Below are positions 18,279 to 26,314 of a stretch of DNA of 64,000 nt, piece after piece. The stretch covers positions 51,405 through 115,404 of the forward strand of contig JAIVFU010000014.1 in NCBI GenBank assembly GCA_020829485.1, given 5' to 3'. The DNA is from Nostoc sp. CHAB 5834 (GTDB taxonomy: Bacteria > Cyanobacteriota > Cyanobacteriia > Cyanobacteriales > Nostocaceae). The position numbers were made by a program, and so were the translations under genes. Numbering within the stretch: position 1 is the first letter of the stretch; each line of letters opens with the position of its first letter. The notes below the pieces were generated by a model. That model ran no database searches. It was not told the origin of the DNA and saw only the letters and a program-made list of their open reading frames with translations.

Positions 18279-18443
18279 CCATCACTCACCGCGTCACCCC
18301 ACCCTAACCCTCCCCGTATGTATTGGGGAGGGAACTGGATTTTTTTCCCCCCAATACATCGGGGGGATTAAGGGGGATAAAACGCCTGTGGGACATGCAT
18401 TTTAGCTTAAGTTGACACCTATGGGCATTGCGCCTTGCCCCTA
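18279..18443. repeat. Partial GTAGGGGCAC family element
   Basis: It shares tcaccgcgtcaccccaccc and gacatgcattttagcttaag with 34817-35032. The left inverted end is missing; the right end, ttgcccctac, is present. Confidence 0.6.
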
Positions 18444-18499
18444 CGAGAAATCTATATGTATCAGGATTTTTGTGAATTGGTATGACTCCTGAATTCTTT

Positions 18500-18985
18500 T
18501 TATGATTGAGTTGCTGCTGGTTTTGAGAGTTGTTGTTGGTAAAATCGGACAACTTTTTGCACATAGTCAGCTGTGAAACCTTTGTCACAGCCTTTATAAC
18601 TACCAGTCATCCACCAACAAGCTGCGCCACGCACAGATGCAATTTCATTATTGTTAGTGGCGCGGAATTGATTTGTTAACTCACGGCGGGTGATGCAAGA
18701 GACAACTTGGCGAGCGATCGCAGGGCTGTTTTCAAACTGCGTCGGTGTCAGTTCTCGTTTAAAACAAGTTTTTGACCAACCTTTAAGGGTTTCTGGTTTA
18801 ACTTGCCATTCGCTGTAATATCCATCGTTGGGATTTTTTGTCTGCGGTGCAGCTTGTCGGAATGCCTCTACCATCGCCGCAACTTGGGTATCAGAAACCG
18901 GCTGCTGTGCTTGAGCTAATAATGGTAATAGTCCTAAGCTGACAATAACTCCGTTGAGTAGTAATCCTATAGGTTTTTTGATCAT
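18500..18985 (-). CDS. Secreted hypothetical protein with six cysteines
   Basis: The signal peptide covers about residues 1-27 (LLPLLAQAQQ, likely cleavage after AQA). The mature protein (about 134 aa) has five cysteines spread over its length (KTCFKRE, VSCITRR, AACWWM, KGCDKG), suggesting disulfides in the periplasm; the count in the title includes none from the signal peptide and may be four to six depending on the processed form. A motif W.TGSY.GC follows the double Trp. I do not recognise the family. It is monocistronic, located between repeats and an aminopeptidase gene in the same orientation. Confidence 0.65.
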   Translation of the reverse strand: MIKKPIGLLLNGVIVSLGLLPLLAQAQQPVSDTQVAAMVEAFRQAAPQTKNPNDGYYSEWQVKPETLKGWSKTCFKRELTPTQFENSPAIARQVVSCITRRELTNQFRATNNNEIASVRGAACWWMTGSYKGCDKGFTADYVQKVVRFYQQQLSKPAATQS

Positions 18986-19038
18986 AAGGTAACATCCTAT
19001 GTATTTAGGCTATCAATTAGCAAGGCATGATCCACAGA

Positions 19039-20421
19039 TTAGAAACCTACTAAATTTTCTATAGTATCGGCATCATTCGGTAATGCGGCTGTTAAAACTT
19101 CGCTACCTTCTGTGGTAACTAAAACATCATCTTCGATGCGGATTCCGCGCACATCGGCAAATTCAGATAAACGCTGCCAATTCACTACATTTTGATATTT
19201 TGAGCGAACATTCGCATCATTTAAAATTGCTGGTACTTGATAAAAACCAGGCTCAATTGTGACTAACATTCCTGGACGCAAAGGACGATTTAAACGGAGG
19301 TAGCCTAGGCCAAAGCGATCGCTCCTTTCACGTCCCTCTTCATACCCTGCTAAATCACCCAAATCTTCCATATCATGCACATCTAAACCCAGTAGATGAC
19401 CGATACCATGAGGGAAAAACAGCGCATGGGCATCCATCTCTACTAAGTCTTGGGGATTTCCTTGTAAGATACCCAACTCTACTAAACCTTCAGCGATAAC
19501 CGTGGCAGCTAGCAAATGAATATCCCCATACTCTACACCAGGGTGTATTTTGGCAATGCAAGCATCATGGGCTGCCAGCACAACATTATATATATCTCTT
19601 TGGGTAGATGAAAACTTACCCGAAACTGGCAATGTGCGAGTAACATCACCTGCCCAACCCATCTCAGTTTCAGCGCCAACATCGGCAAGTAATAAGTCAC
19701 CTGGTTGTAGAGCGTGGTGATAGTCTTCGTTATGCAAAACTTCACCGTGAACGGTGACAATACTGGTGTAGGAAGTTGTCATATTGTGGGCAATAATTAC
19801 CCCTTCCATCGCTGCACGAACTTCTGCTTCTAGCTTGGCTTTAGGTGTTGCTGCCATACCAGCTTTGTGCGCTTCAATAGTGACAGCCGCAGCTTTTCGC
19901 AACTCGGTTAATGCAGCTTCATCATGAGTGAGACGGAGAGAAACGATCGCCTTAGCTAACTCCAAGTCAATTCCTTGGGGAGGACTTTGTGGTAAAACCC
20001 ATCTATTTAATAGCTGTGATTGTTGCGTCCAAGTAGCTGCATCTTGTACAGCGAGTGTAGCGGCATCTTCTACCCAAGACTCTAATTCTGCCATTGACCC
20101 TGCCACATCCGCCCCAATATTTTGAGCTATTTCCTCGCGCGTTGGCATTTCTCCATGCCAAAGGGCGCTGCTGGGTGATGGATCGTCGATGAATAGTTCT
20201 AGCCTGCCCGCTTCTAGACGAATTGCCGCATTTGATAATGGCAGTCCAGCAAAATAGAGGAAATGACTGCTAGCGCGAAACGGAAAAGCATTTGCTGGAT
20301 AGTTGCGCGGACTGTTGCTACCTGACCACAGAATTACGGGAAAATCAATCAGGTTGGCTAATTGTTGCCGACGGTGGCGTAAAGTATCGATGAGGGAAGT
20401 AGAAGTTTGTTGAATCAGCAT
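19039..20421 (-). CDS. pepP: Xaa-Pro aminopeptidase (M24B)
   Basis: A metallopeptidase removing N-terminal residues that precede proline. The N-terminal domain (about 1-165) is the creatinase/aminopeptidase P type. The catalytic pita-bread domain carries the metal ligands Asp in LLADVGAE, Asp in WAGDVTRTLP, His in HGIGHLLGLDVHD, Glu in TIEPGFY and Glu in RIEDDVLV. The length (460 aa) is normal for aminopeptidase P. The cytoplasmic location follows from the lack of a signal peptide. The upstream gene in the same direction is the acidic lipoprotein, whose stop lies about 48 bases away. Confidence 0.95.
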   Translation of the reverse strand: MLIQQTSTSLIDTLRHRRQQLANLIDFPVILWSGSNSPRNYPANAFPFRASSHFLYFAGLPLSNAAIRLEAGRLELFIDDPSPSSALWHGEMPTREEIAQNIGADVAGSMAELESWVEDAATLAVQDAATWTQQSQLLNRWVLPQSPPQGIDLELAKAIVSLRLTHDEAALTELRKAAAVTIEAHKAGMAATPKAKLEAEVRAAMEGVIIAHNMTTSYTSIVTVHGEVLHNEDYHHALQPGDLLLADVGAETEMGWAGDVTRTLPVSGKFSSTQRDIYNVVLAAHDACIAKIHPGVEYGDIHLLAATVIAEGLVELGILQGNPQDLVEMDAHALFFPHGIGHLLGLDVHDMEDLGDLAGYEEGRERSDRFGLGYLRLNRPLRPGMLVTIEPGFYQVPAILNDANVRSKYQNVVNWQRLSEFADVRGIRIEDDVLVTTEGSEVLTAALPNDADTIENLVGF

Positions 20422-20468
20422 AAATGGAAACTCAAAGAGAAGGATAAAGGTTAGAGGTTTGCCTTTAT

Positions 20469-20735
20469 TTAATCGTTATCGTCTTTATCATCATCGTCAT
20501 CGTCTTTATCATCCTGGCGATCATTATTCTGGCGATCGCCATCTTTGTCGTCGTCGTCGTCATCCTCGTCGTTCTGGTTAGGTTGCAAGACTGGTTTTTG
20601 TTGCTCAGTTGGAGCAAGTGGCTGCGGTACATTAAGACCACAACTAACTAATCCTCCAAAAATTAACGCTAAGTTGACAGCAGCAAAGATGCTTCTAAAG
20701 ATTTTTATCGTCATGTTTCCATTTTGCTTTGACAT
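20469..20735 (-). CDS. Small lipoprotein with Asp-rich acidic tail
   Basis: A hydrophobic signal segment ends in a lipobox-like FGGLVSC, with the lipidated Cys at about residue 32. After a proline-rich linker, the last 35 residues are almost entirely D, K, N, Q and R, with runs of 4-6 aspartates. Such a tail could bind divalent cations or be disordered. It belongs to no family I recognise. Two ATG starts are possible (20735 and 20714); the second gives a signal peptide of more usual length. It is upstream of the aminopeptidase in the same orientation. Confidence 0.6.
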   Translation of the reverse strand: MSKQNGNMTIKIFRSIFAAVNLALIFGGLVSCGLNVPQPLAPTEQQKPVLQPNQNDEDDDDDDKDGDRQNNDRQDDKDDDDDDKDDND

Positions 20736-20774
20736 TTACCCTAGTTTTTGGAGATTGTATTTTTAACGTATCAC

Positions 20775-20870
20775 GGAAGTCCCCACCTTCAATGTACTCA
20801 TAAGGTGGGGATTGTGAGCGGGGGATTTGGATGTAGAGACGTAAAATTTTACGTCTCTACAAGGATTTTC
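20775..20870. repeat. Two adjacent hairpins of repeat type
   Basis: tccccacctt/aaggtgggga and the palindrome tgtagagacgtaaaattttacgtctctaca region (about 20833-20862) lie between two divergent genes. The second hairpin is related to the core of the AGACATCTCC elements. Confidence 0.45.
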
Positions 20871-20986
20871 ACCGGAATGCACAATCGTTTTCATAGCGCA
20901 ATCAGCAATGCCATCGTAACTAGTGGCATAAATATTTCATGCACTCTTGATAAATATAATGTTGTCTAATTTTCCAGGTGACTCTA

Positions 20987-21787
20987 ATGGGACAAATCAT
21001 TACTCAAGTTGATGCTTTTACCAATACACCTTTTGCAGGTAATCCTGCTGCTGTCTGTGTTTTGCCTACTCCCCAAGAGGATAGCTGGATGCAGAATGTG
21101 GCACAGGAGATGAATTTATCTGAGACAGCTTTTCTAGTTAAACAGGATGATGGCTTCAATCTGCGTTGGTTTACGCCCACGGTAGAAGTACCGCTTTGTG
21201 GACATGCAACTTTAGCTAGTGCCCATGTACTTTGGTTAGAGGGGCATTTGTCACAGAATGAAGTTGCGCGTTTCTACACCAAAAGCGGAGTGCTGATTGC
21301 TAAGTTGCAAGGTGAGTGGATTGAGTTAGACTTTCCTGTGAATCATTCACAAGCAACAGTCGCCCCGCGAGAACTCAAGGCTGCTTTGGGCGTACCGTAC
21401 AAATCTGTTTTCTTGAATTCCTTGGGCTATTTAGTGGAATTAGCATCTGAAGATTTGGTACGACAAATAAAGCCAAATTTTCAAATATTGAAAACCTTGC
21501 CTTTTTCTGAGATTATTGTCACCAGCCTCACCCACCCTGATTCTGAATATGATTTCGTCTCTCGCTTCTTTGCACCGGGTTTAGGGATTGATGAAGACCC
21601 TGTAACTGGGGCGGCCCATTGTTGTCTCGCTCCCTTCTGGCGCGATCGCTTGCACAAAAATGAATTATTGGCTTATCAGGCATCCAGTCGTGGTGGGGTG
21701 GTGAAGGTGTATTATGACGGAGGCGATCGCGTCTTTCTCAGCGGACAAGCCGTAACTGTTATGCGAGGTGAGTTAATTACGGGATAA
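20987..21787 (+). CDS. PhzF family isomerase/epimerase
   Basis: A PhzF-like protein (diaminopimelate-epimerase fold). Hallmarks are QVDAFTNTPFAGNPAAVCVL at the N-terminus, the catalytic Glu in MNLSETAF, CGHATLASAHVLW and the C-terminal GIDEDPVTGAAHCCLAPFW. The length of 266 aa is usual. The substrate is unknown. The ATG at 20987 (MGQIITQVDAF) is chosen over a GTG nine bases upstream, since family proteins begin right before the first strand. No operon partner is visible. Confidence 0.93.
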   Translation: MGQIITQVDAFTNTPFAGNPAAVCVLPTPQEDSWMQNVAQEMNLSETAFLVKQDDGFNLRWFTPTVEVPLCGHATLASAHVLWLEGHLSQNEVARFYTKSGVLIAKLQGEWIELDFPVNHSQATVAPRELKAALGVPYKSVFLNSLGYLVELASEDLVRQIKPNFQILKTLPFSEIIVTSLTHPDSEYDFVSRFFAPGLGIDEDPVTGAAHCCLAPFWRDRLHKNELLAYQASSRGGVVKVYYDGGDRVFLSGQAVTVMRGELITG

Positions 21788-22177
21788 ATCTAATATTACA
21801 AATCAATCGCATCCGGTAAAAACTCACCATCAAAAACTTGGTACAAGAAACAAGAAAGAAAAACGAACCGCATAGACGCAAAGCGGCTTCCCGCAGGGTG
21901 GAACGCAAAGAAAGAAGTTAAAAGGGTTTGGCGCAGCCTCACAAAGAAATGGTATAAGCAGTTCCTTAACAGCGATCGCACGCTTTTAGCTAAAGCAGAA
22001 AAAGCCCCACATCCTACCCGGAGGGAGGTGTGGAATGCGTAAGTTCTAAATTATTTTATCAATAATCCAAAAAATAGCACCACCATAAAGACAGGCTGGC
22101 GCTATTTTTTGGATTTAATTCACAATAGTTAAATGAATTTTCTAAATTCCCCTTACTCTTTGTCTGCATTTTTGCTT
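21788..22177. other. Intergenic region with repeat remnant and terminator
   Basis: It contains a decayed stretch with the phrases cgcatagacgcaaagcggct and cccgcagggtgg, common in Nostoc spacers, and a strong hairpin at 22064-22114. No gene is supported. Confidence 0.5.
22064..22114. terminator. Bidirectional hairpin terminator
   Basis: The 14-base arms atccaaaaaatagc and gctattttttggat are perfectly complementary with a 23-base loop. The A/T-rich outer arms give T-tracts in both directions. It lies between the convergent genes for the PhzF protein and the GlsB-like protein. Confidence 0.7.
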
Positions 22178-22450
22178 TTATACAGCACTGCGACGGGTTA
22201 TTAAGTTCCACAAGAAAACCGCAACAATTGCACCAAGAACTGCTAACGCAATACCAGGGATGCTAAGAGTAGGAGCTGCTAAAGTCAACGTTCCTGTACT
22301 GAAGAATACACCTAAGCTACCGCCAACAAAAGCACCGATAATTCCTAGTAAGATTGTTCCCAGAATTCCGCCACCTTGATGACCGGGGTAGATAGCCTTA
22401 GCGATCGCACCAGCAATTAGACCTAAAACAATCCAAGCAAGAATATTCAT
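22178..22450 (-). CDS. GlsB/YeaQ/YmgE family small membrane protein
   Basis: A 90-residue protein with three hydrophobic segments rich in glycine: MNILAWIVLGLIAGAIAKA, then a GGGILGTILLGIIGAFVGG-type segment, then a C-terminal helix ending in FLWNLITRR. This is the classical pattern of the transglycosylase-associated/stress-response membrane family. The role is poorly defined. It is monocistronic and ends at the 22064-22114 hairpin. Confidence 0.9.
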   Translation of the reverse strand: MNILAWIVLGLIAGAIAKAIYPGHQGGGILGTILLGIIGAFVGGSLGVFFSTGTLTLAAPTLSIPGIALAVLGAIVAVFLWNLITRRSAV

Positions 22451-22609
22451 TGTTATTAATTTGGTAAACGTTTTTACTCACAAATACATATTATCAATCT
22501 TAATTTTTTGCTCCATCTACCATCAGAATTAATCATTAATAACCACAAGGAAGAGTTGAATTGCAACTAGGTTTTTTCATGTGTGCCCGATTGAGCTAGA
22601 TAATCACTT

Positions 22610-22645
22610 AAAAAAAGCTCCTAGTTGGTCTTTAACTAGGGGCTT
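22610..22645 (-). terminator. Intrinsic terminator on minus strand, not behind any known gene
   Basis: Read on the minus strand: gcccctagtt, loop aaagacc, aactaggagc, then seven T. The arms pair with one mismatch. The nearest minus-strand gene (GlsB-like) starts downstream of it, so the transcript it ends is unannotated. Confidence 0.6.
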
Positions 22646-22680
22646 ATCAAACTATTGCTTGGTAATTGCAGTATATGCAT
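22636..22680 (-). CDS. Possible 14-codon leader-like reading frame
   Basis: An ATG at 22680 is preceded at about 15 bases by gaggagag, and the frame MHILQLPSNSLISP stops inside the terminator stem. This is reminiscent of a leader peptide or the coding part of a small RNA. It is only a candidate; such short frames occur by chance. Confidence 0.15.
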   Translation of the reverse strand: MHILQLPSNSLISP

Positions 22681-23135
22681 TTTTAAGTAGCTCTCTCCTC
22701 TACTAGAAGAATTAAGCTGAGTTTTTAATGGCTGTCTCTAAAGTAATGTAAAGGAAGCAAAATTAGGCGATGTCTACTATGGGTGTAGTTGCTGCAACTT
22801 TATTACCAACATTCCACACTTGGGTATCGCCAGGATAACTGCCACGTTAGAGACTTCCAAATTAAAAAATATCCAAAAATCTCATCCACCAATCCTCTCT
22901 ATTCTTCATCTCTCCCTTTGGGAGAAGGGGAGACGCTGCGCGAACAAGTCGGGGAACCGCAAGGGCGCACTGGCAACTCTTTGCCTCTGTGGTAGCCTGC
23001 GGCAAGCCGCGTTGCGTCTACGTTTTCTTGGAAGTCCCTTATGTGAGGCTTGTATTGGGAAATGGGGACTGGTGAGTGGGAAAATTTGCTTGTATTAGCC
23101 CAATCCATAATCCCCATCCCTAATTTCCAGTGAAA

Positions 23136-23768
23136 ATGCCTAATCAAATTTGGTTATCACAATTGCAAGAACATCGTGCGATCGCAGTCATCCGCGCTTC
23201 TAAAATCGAAGTGGGACAGCAAATGGCAATGGCTGTAGCATCTGGGGGAATGCAGTTAATTGAGATTACCTGGAATAGCTCGCAGGCTGGGGAATTAATA
23301 ACTCAACTACGTTCGGAATTACCAGCCTGTACTATTGGCACTGGTACGCTATTCAATGTGCAACAGCTAAAAGAAGCGATCGCATCTGGGGCGCAATTCC
23401 TCTTCACACCCCACGTTGATTTGGCAATGATTCAAGCAGCACAACAAGAAGATGTACCCATCATTCCAGGAGCTATGACTCCTACAGAAATTGTTACCGC
23501 CTGGAGTCAGGGCGCTAGTTGTGTAAAAGTGTTTCCCGTGCAAGCAGTGGGAGGGGCTGATTATATCAAAAGTTTGCAAGGGCCACTAGGTCAGATTCCC
23601 TTAATTCCTACTGGCGGTGTCACTTTAGAAAATGCCAAAGAATTTTTGCAAGCCGGAGCGATCGCTGTAGGTTTGAGCGGTGAATTATTTCCCAAAAAGC
23701 TTGTCACAGAGGGGAATTGGGAAGCGATCGCATCTGGGGCAAGAAAACTGATACAACAGTTAAGTTAA
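23136..23768 (+). CDS. eda: KDPG/KHG aldolase
   Basis: A class I aldolase cleaving 2-keto-3-deoxy-6-phosphogluconate to pyruvate and glyceraldehyde-3-phosphate in the Entner-Doudoroff pathway. It has the active-site Glu in LIEITWNS, phosphate-binding residues in PTGGVTLEN, and the Schiff-base Lys in CVKVFPVQAVGG. The length of 210 aa is normal. The start ATG at 23136 is two codons after a GTG at 23130. Two HIP1 octamers lie within the gene. No other Entner-Doudoroff gene is adjacent. Confidence 0.95.
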   Translation: MPNQIWLSQLQEHRAIAVIRASKIEVGQQMAMAVASGGMQLIEITWNSSQAGELITQLRSELPACTIGTGTLFNVQQLKEAIASGAQFLFTPHVDLAMIQAAQQEDVPIIPGAMTPTEIVTAWSQGASCVKVFPVQAVGGADYIKSLQGPLGQIPLIPTGGVTLENAKEFLQAGAIAVGLSGELFPKKLVTEGNWEAIASGARKLIQQLS

Positions 23769-23881
23769 CTTAGAATCAAAACATCAAAAGTTCACGTCTA
23801 TTAAAGTAGTAGATAGGGAAATAAAGGTGAAAACTAATAAGTTTCTCAAGACTTGATGATTTAAGTGTGAGTGTATCTAAA

Positions 23882-24397
23882 ATGAAAAAACTGATTTATC
23901 CTGACTGGGTGCGTCGCTTACAAATACTCCTGGCTGGTACAGCACTGTCCGTAAGTGTTTTTACTACTACTGGAACTAGTGAAGTGTGGGCGAATTCCAA
24001 AAATCAAGTAATTGCACAAAGAATCCAGACATTACAAAAATCGAATAAGCGCTGGATTCAAATTGATCTTTCAAAGCAACGGTTAATAGCTTGGGAAGGT
24101 GACAGAGTGGTTTATGGAAGTGCTATTTCCTCTGGGAAAAAATCTACTCCCACTATTGTTGGTACTTTTAATATTCAATCCAAGTTCAAAACTACACGGA
24201 TGCGGGGAGAAAACTACAATGTTCCCAACGTTCCTCATGCCATGTTTTACCAAGGTAATTACGGTATTCACGGAGCTTACTGGCATAAAAGGTTTGGGAC
24301 TCCAGTCAGCCACGGCTGTGTAAATCTCCCACCTAAACATGCTAAATGGCTATTCGAGTGGGCATCGGTAGGCACACCAGTAGTTATCCAGAAATAG
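23882..24397 (+). CDS. L,D-transpeptidase (YkuD), copy 1
   Basis: A secreted peptidoglycan cross-linking enzyme. After a signal segment (about residues 12-38) comes the YkuD domain, beginning RWIQIDLSKQRLIAWEG and containing the catalytic core HG..W......SHGCVNLP with the nucleophilic Cys. The domain lacks a LysM or other binding module. The ATG at 23882 (MKKLIYPDW) is used rather than the upstream GTG at 23867. A paralogue follows about 490 bp downstream in the same direction. Confidence 0.93.
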   Translation: MKKLIYPDWVRRLQILLAGTALSVSVFTTTGTSEVWANSKNQVIAQRIQTLQKSNKRWIQIDLSKQRLIAWEGDRVVYGSAISSGKKSTPTIVGTFNIQSKFKTTRMRGENYNVPNVPHAMFYQGNYGIHGAYWHKRFGTPVSHGCVNLPPKHAKWLFEWASVGTPVVIQK

Positions 24398-24886
24398 TAG
24401 GTTAAGCAACCAAAAGGCAATTTAGCGAAAATCATTAATAACAACAAATCAAGACAATTGAGTGATTCCCAGCAATATTTTATGCTGGGAATCTTCGGAG
24501 TCGGAATTACATAATTTGAAATAAAATATAGAAGAGGGCATTTAACGATTTGCCCAAGAAAATAAGCGTAAATCCTGACAATTGCTGTGTGAAATTAAAA
24601 ATGCAAATATAAATTTGGGGAAAGTTTGTATTTAGGCATTTAAATGACAGATTTTTTTAAAGGTGTCCTTTGTAGTTAGTCATTAATTAGAACTCATCAT
24701 TTAATTAAGGACAAATGATAAATGTGCAAATTGGATGCAGATTAGCTTAGGACTTGTTTTGAAAAGCATTAGCGGATGAATTGCGTAAATCCTCAACAGG
24801 AAGCGAGTAGTCGATCTGGAAATTTTTAGTTTTCTAGAAAATTACTTCACTTCATAATTTTTGCGTAGTTTAGAAGGTTAGGCATA
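24398..24886. other. Spacer between the two transpeptidase genes
   Basis: It holds the hairpin at 24464-24493; otherwise it is AT-rich sequence without recognisable genes or repeats. Its length suggests that the second copy has its own promoter. Confidence 0.5.
24464..24493 (+). terminator. Hairpin behind L,D-transpeptidase copy 1
   Basis: Perfect 11-base arms gattcccagca and tgctgggaatc enclose an 8-base loop. No T-tract follows on either strand, so it may be an RNA-stabilising 3' hairpin rather than a true intrinsic terminator. Confidence 0.45.
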
Positions 24887-25426
24887 ATGCAATCTTGGAT
24901 TCGCAGTGGTAGGATTCGTTCTTCAGGAACTTTTTGTACAGGCGTGGCGCTGATGGTGGCAACTCTATTTTCTTGGTCATCACCTTTAGCTGGTACACCC
25001 AACTTTACTACAGCAACAGCCGCGTCAGTGGATGAAAACAGCATCACTGCATCTAATATCAGGGAAACATCCCAACCTCGCTGGATTGAAATTGACTTGT
25101 CAGAGCAACGCTTACGTGCATGGGAAGGTAAAAGGCTTGTTTATTCATACCGCATTTCTGGAGGCAAGCGATCGACTCCCACACCCATAGGTAGATTTCG
25201 GATTAATTCTAAGTATCGCACTCACCGGATGCGAGGCAGGGGTTACAATATTCCTGATGTTCCTTACACAATGTATTTCTACAGAGGCTACGCCATCCAC
25301 GGCGCTTACTGGCATAATCGTTTTGGCACTCCAGTCAGCCACGGTTGCGTAAATTTACCTGTTAAACAAGCTCGCAATCTTTACAATTGGGCTAGGAATG
25401 GAACTTTAGTAGTCGTGCGGAAATAA
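24887..25426 (+). CDS. L,D-transpeptidase (YkuD), copy 2
   Basis: A paralogue of the preceding transpeptidase. The signal segment lies at about residues 14-38, followed by a variable linker rich in S, T and A. The catalytic domain begins [17 protein letters not shown] and contains SHGCVNLP. The two copies agree at most positions of the catalytic domain, but their N-termini are unrelated, which fits an old duplication. The ATG at 24887 starts directly with MQSWIRSG. It is predicted to be periplasmic and active on peptidoglycan. Confidence 0.93.
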   Translation: MQSWIRSGRIRSSGTFCTGVALMVATLFSWSSPLAGTPNFTTATAASVDENSITASNIRETSQPRWIEIDLSEQRLRAWEGKRLVYSYRISGGKRSTPTPIGRFRINSKYRTHRMRGRGYNIPDVPYTMYFYRGYAIHGAYWHNRFGTPVSHGCVNLPVKQARNLYNWARNGTLVVVRK

Positions 25427-25600
25427 TTCGTAATTAAGAGTTGCAATTCTGCCTTTGATATATGGACAGGTGCGTTTACCGAGTGTAACGCACCCTACAT
25501 CACTGCTAGACTAAAAACATATCTTCGAGGGATTTAGGTGCGACGCCAAATAGCCCATCGTAGACATCGCTCTCTGGCGAAAAACAAATATAGATATAAA

Positions 25601-25621
25601 TCATGTCTATAATAGACATGA
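25601..25621. promoter_or_regulatory. Palindromic operator of the toxin-antitoxin genes
   Basis: The arms tcatgtctat and atagacatga are perfectly complementary around a single A. The site is 24 bases upstream of the antitoxin ATG. Type II antitoxins autoregulate by binding such palindromes, so this is the likely operator. A TATAAT-like tctataata lies within it. Confidence 0.7.
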
Positions 25622-25644
25622 TTATGAATAAAAGAGGTAGGAGA

Positions 25645-25935
25645 ATGAACTGGAGAATTGCAGAAGCGAAACAGAGGTTCTCCGAACTAATTCATGCTGT
25701 AACTAAAGAACCGCAACTCATCTACAATCGAAATGAACTGGTGGCTGTTGTTGTCGAAGCTGAAATGTTTGAGGAATTCTTGACGTGGCGCAAGCAACGC
25801 GAAAAGTTTTCTTTAGCTGATGCTTTCAAAGAACTACGTCAGATAGCGACTGAGGAAAATTATATTCTCGAAGTACCCTCCCGCCAAGACCGTCTTAATC
25901 CTTTCGCTGATGCCATCGATGACTTTTCTCTGTGA
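25645..25935 (+). CDS. Phd/YefM-type antitoxin
   Basis: A 96-residue protein. The N-terminal segment WRIAEAKQRFSELIHAV and later LVAVVVEAEMFEEF match the Phd/YefM DNA-binding fold, and the C-terminal half (from about residue 55) is the charged toxin-binding tail. The ATG at 25645 has the strong ribosome site ggtaggaga just upstream; an earlier in-frame start at 25603 lies inside the operator. The gene overlaps the toxin gene by 17 bases if the toxin starts at 25919. Function: neutralises the PIN toxin and represses the operon. Confidence 0.9.
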   Translation: MNWRIAEAKQRFSELIHAVTKEPQLIYNRNELVAVVVEAEMFEEFLTWRKQREKFSLADAFKELRQIATEENYILEVPSRQDRLNPFADAIDDFSL

Positions 25936-26314
25936 CACTAACATTATCAGCGAATTAGTAAAACTGCAACCTAACTCTGGTGTAGTGAAATGGGCAGAAA
26001 GAGTTTCCTCAATAGTTCTGAGTGCAATCACCGTTGAAGAAATATTTTACGGACTGACATCCAAGCCTAACCCTAGAATTCAAATATGGTTCGAGAACTT
26101 TTTGGAAAATAACTGTCAAGTATTGCCTATCACCATTGAAATTGCCAAGCGCTCCGGTGAATTGCGAGGTAAACTAAGATTAAGTGGGAAAACACACACC
26201 CAAGCAGATATGATGATTGCTGCTACTGCTCAAATTCATCAATTGACTTTAGTAACGCGCAACATCCGGGATTTCGACGGTTGCGGTATCCCACTTTTAA
26301 ATCCTTTTAGTTAA
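25919..26314 (+). CDS. PIN-domain toxin, VapC-like
   Basis: A 131-residue PIN-domain ribonuclease. Acidic active-site residues are visible: Asp in FLCDTNIISEL, Glu in AITVEEI, Asp in TQADMMIAA and Asp in RNIRDF. Known VapC enzymes cut tRNA or rRNA. The start ATG at 25919 (or 25910) overlaps the antitoxin end, the usual layout. Its stop codon directly abuts the stop of the convergent Hsp70-family gene with no spacer. Confidence 0.92.
   Translation: MTFLCDTNIISELVKLQPNSGVVKWAERVSSIVLSAITVEEIFYGLTSKPNPRIQIWFENFLENNCQVLPITIEIAKRSGELRGKLRLSGKTHTQADMMIAATAQIHQLTLVTRNIRDFDGCGIPLLNPFS

Larger units (their letters stand above)
17820..18499. other. Gene-free repeat island after kdpD
   Basis: No gene is seen. 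It consists mostly of three elements in a row: an AGACATCTCC-type element (17950-18040), a diverged GTAAGTCGGT-type element (18057-18226) and a partial GTAGGGGCAC-type element (18279-18443). Confidence 0.7.
22451..23135. other. Gene-free region with orphan minus-strand terminator
   Basis: Apart from the terminator and short frame at 22610-22680, there is a repeat-like block at about 22885-23040 (ctctccctttgggagaaggg, acgctgcgcgaacaagtcgg, ttggaagtccctt). No gene of normal size is supported. Confidence 0.5.

Noticed and set aside
22789..23147. Three overlapping frames upstream of eda
   Set aside because: They cover a spacer repeat (ctttgggagaaggggagacg type) and have biased, repeat-derived composition.
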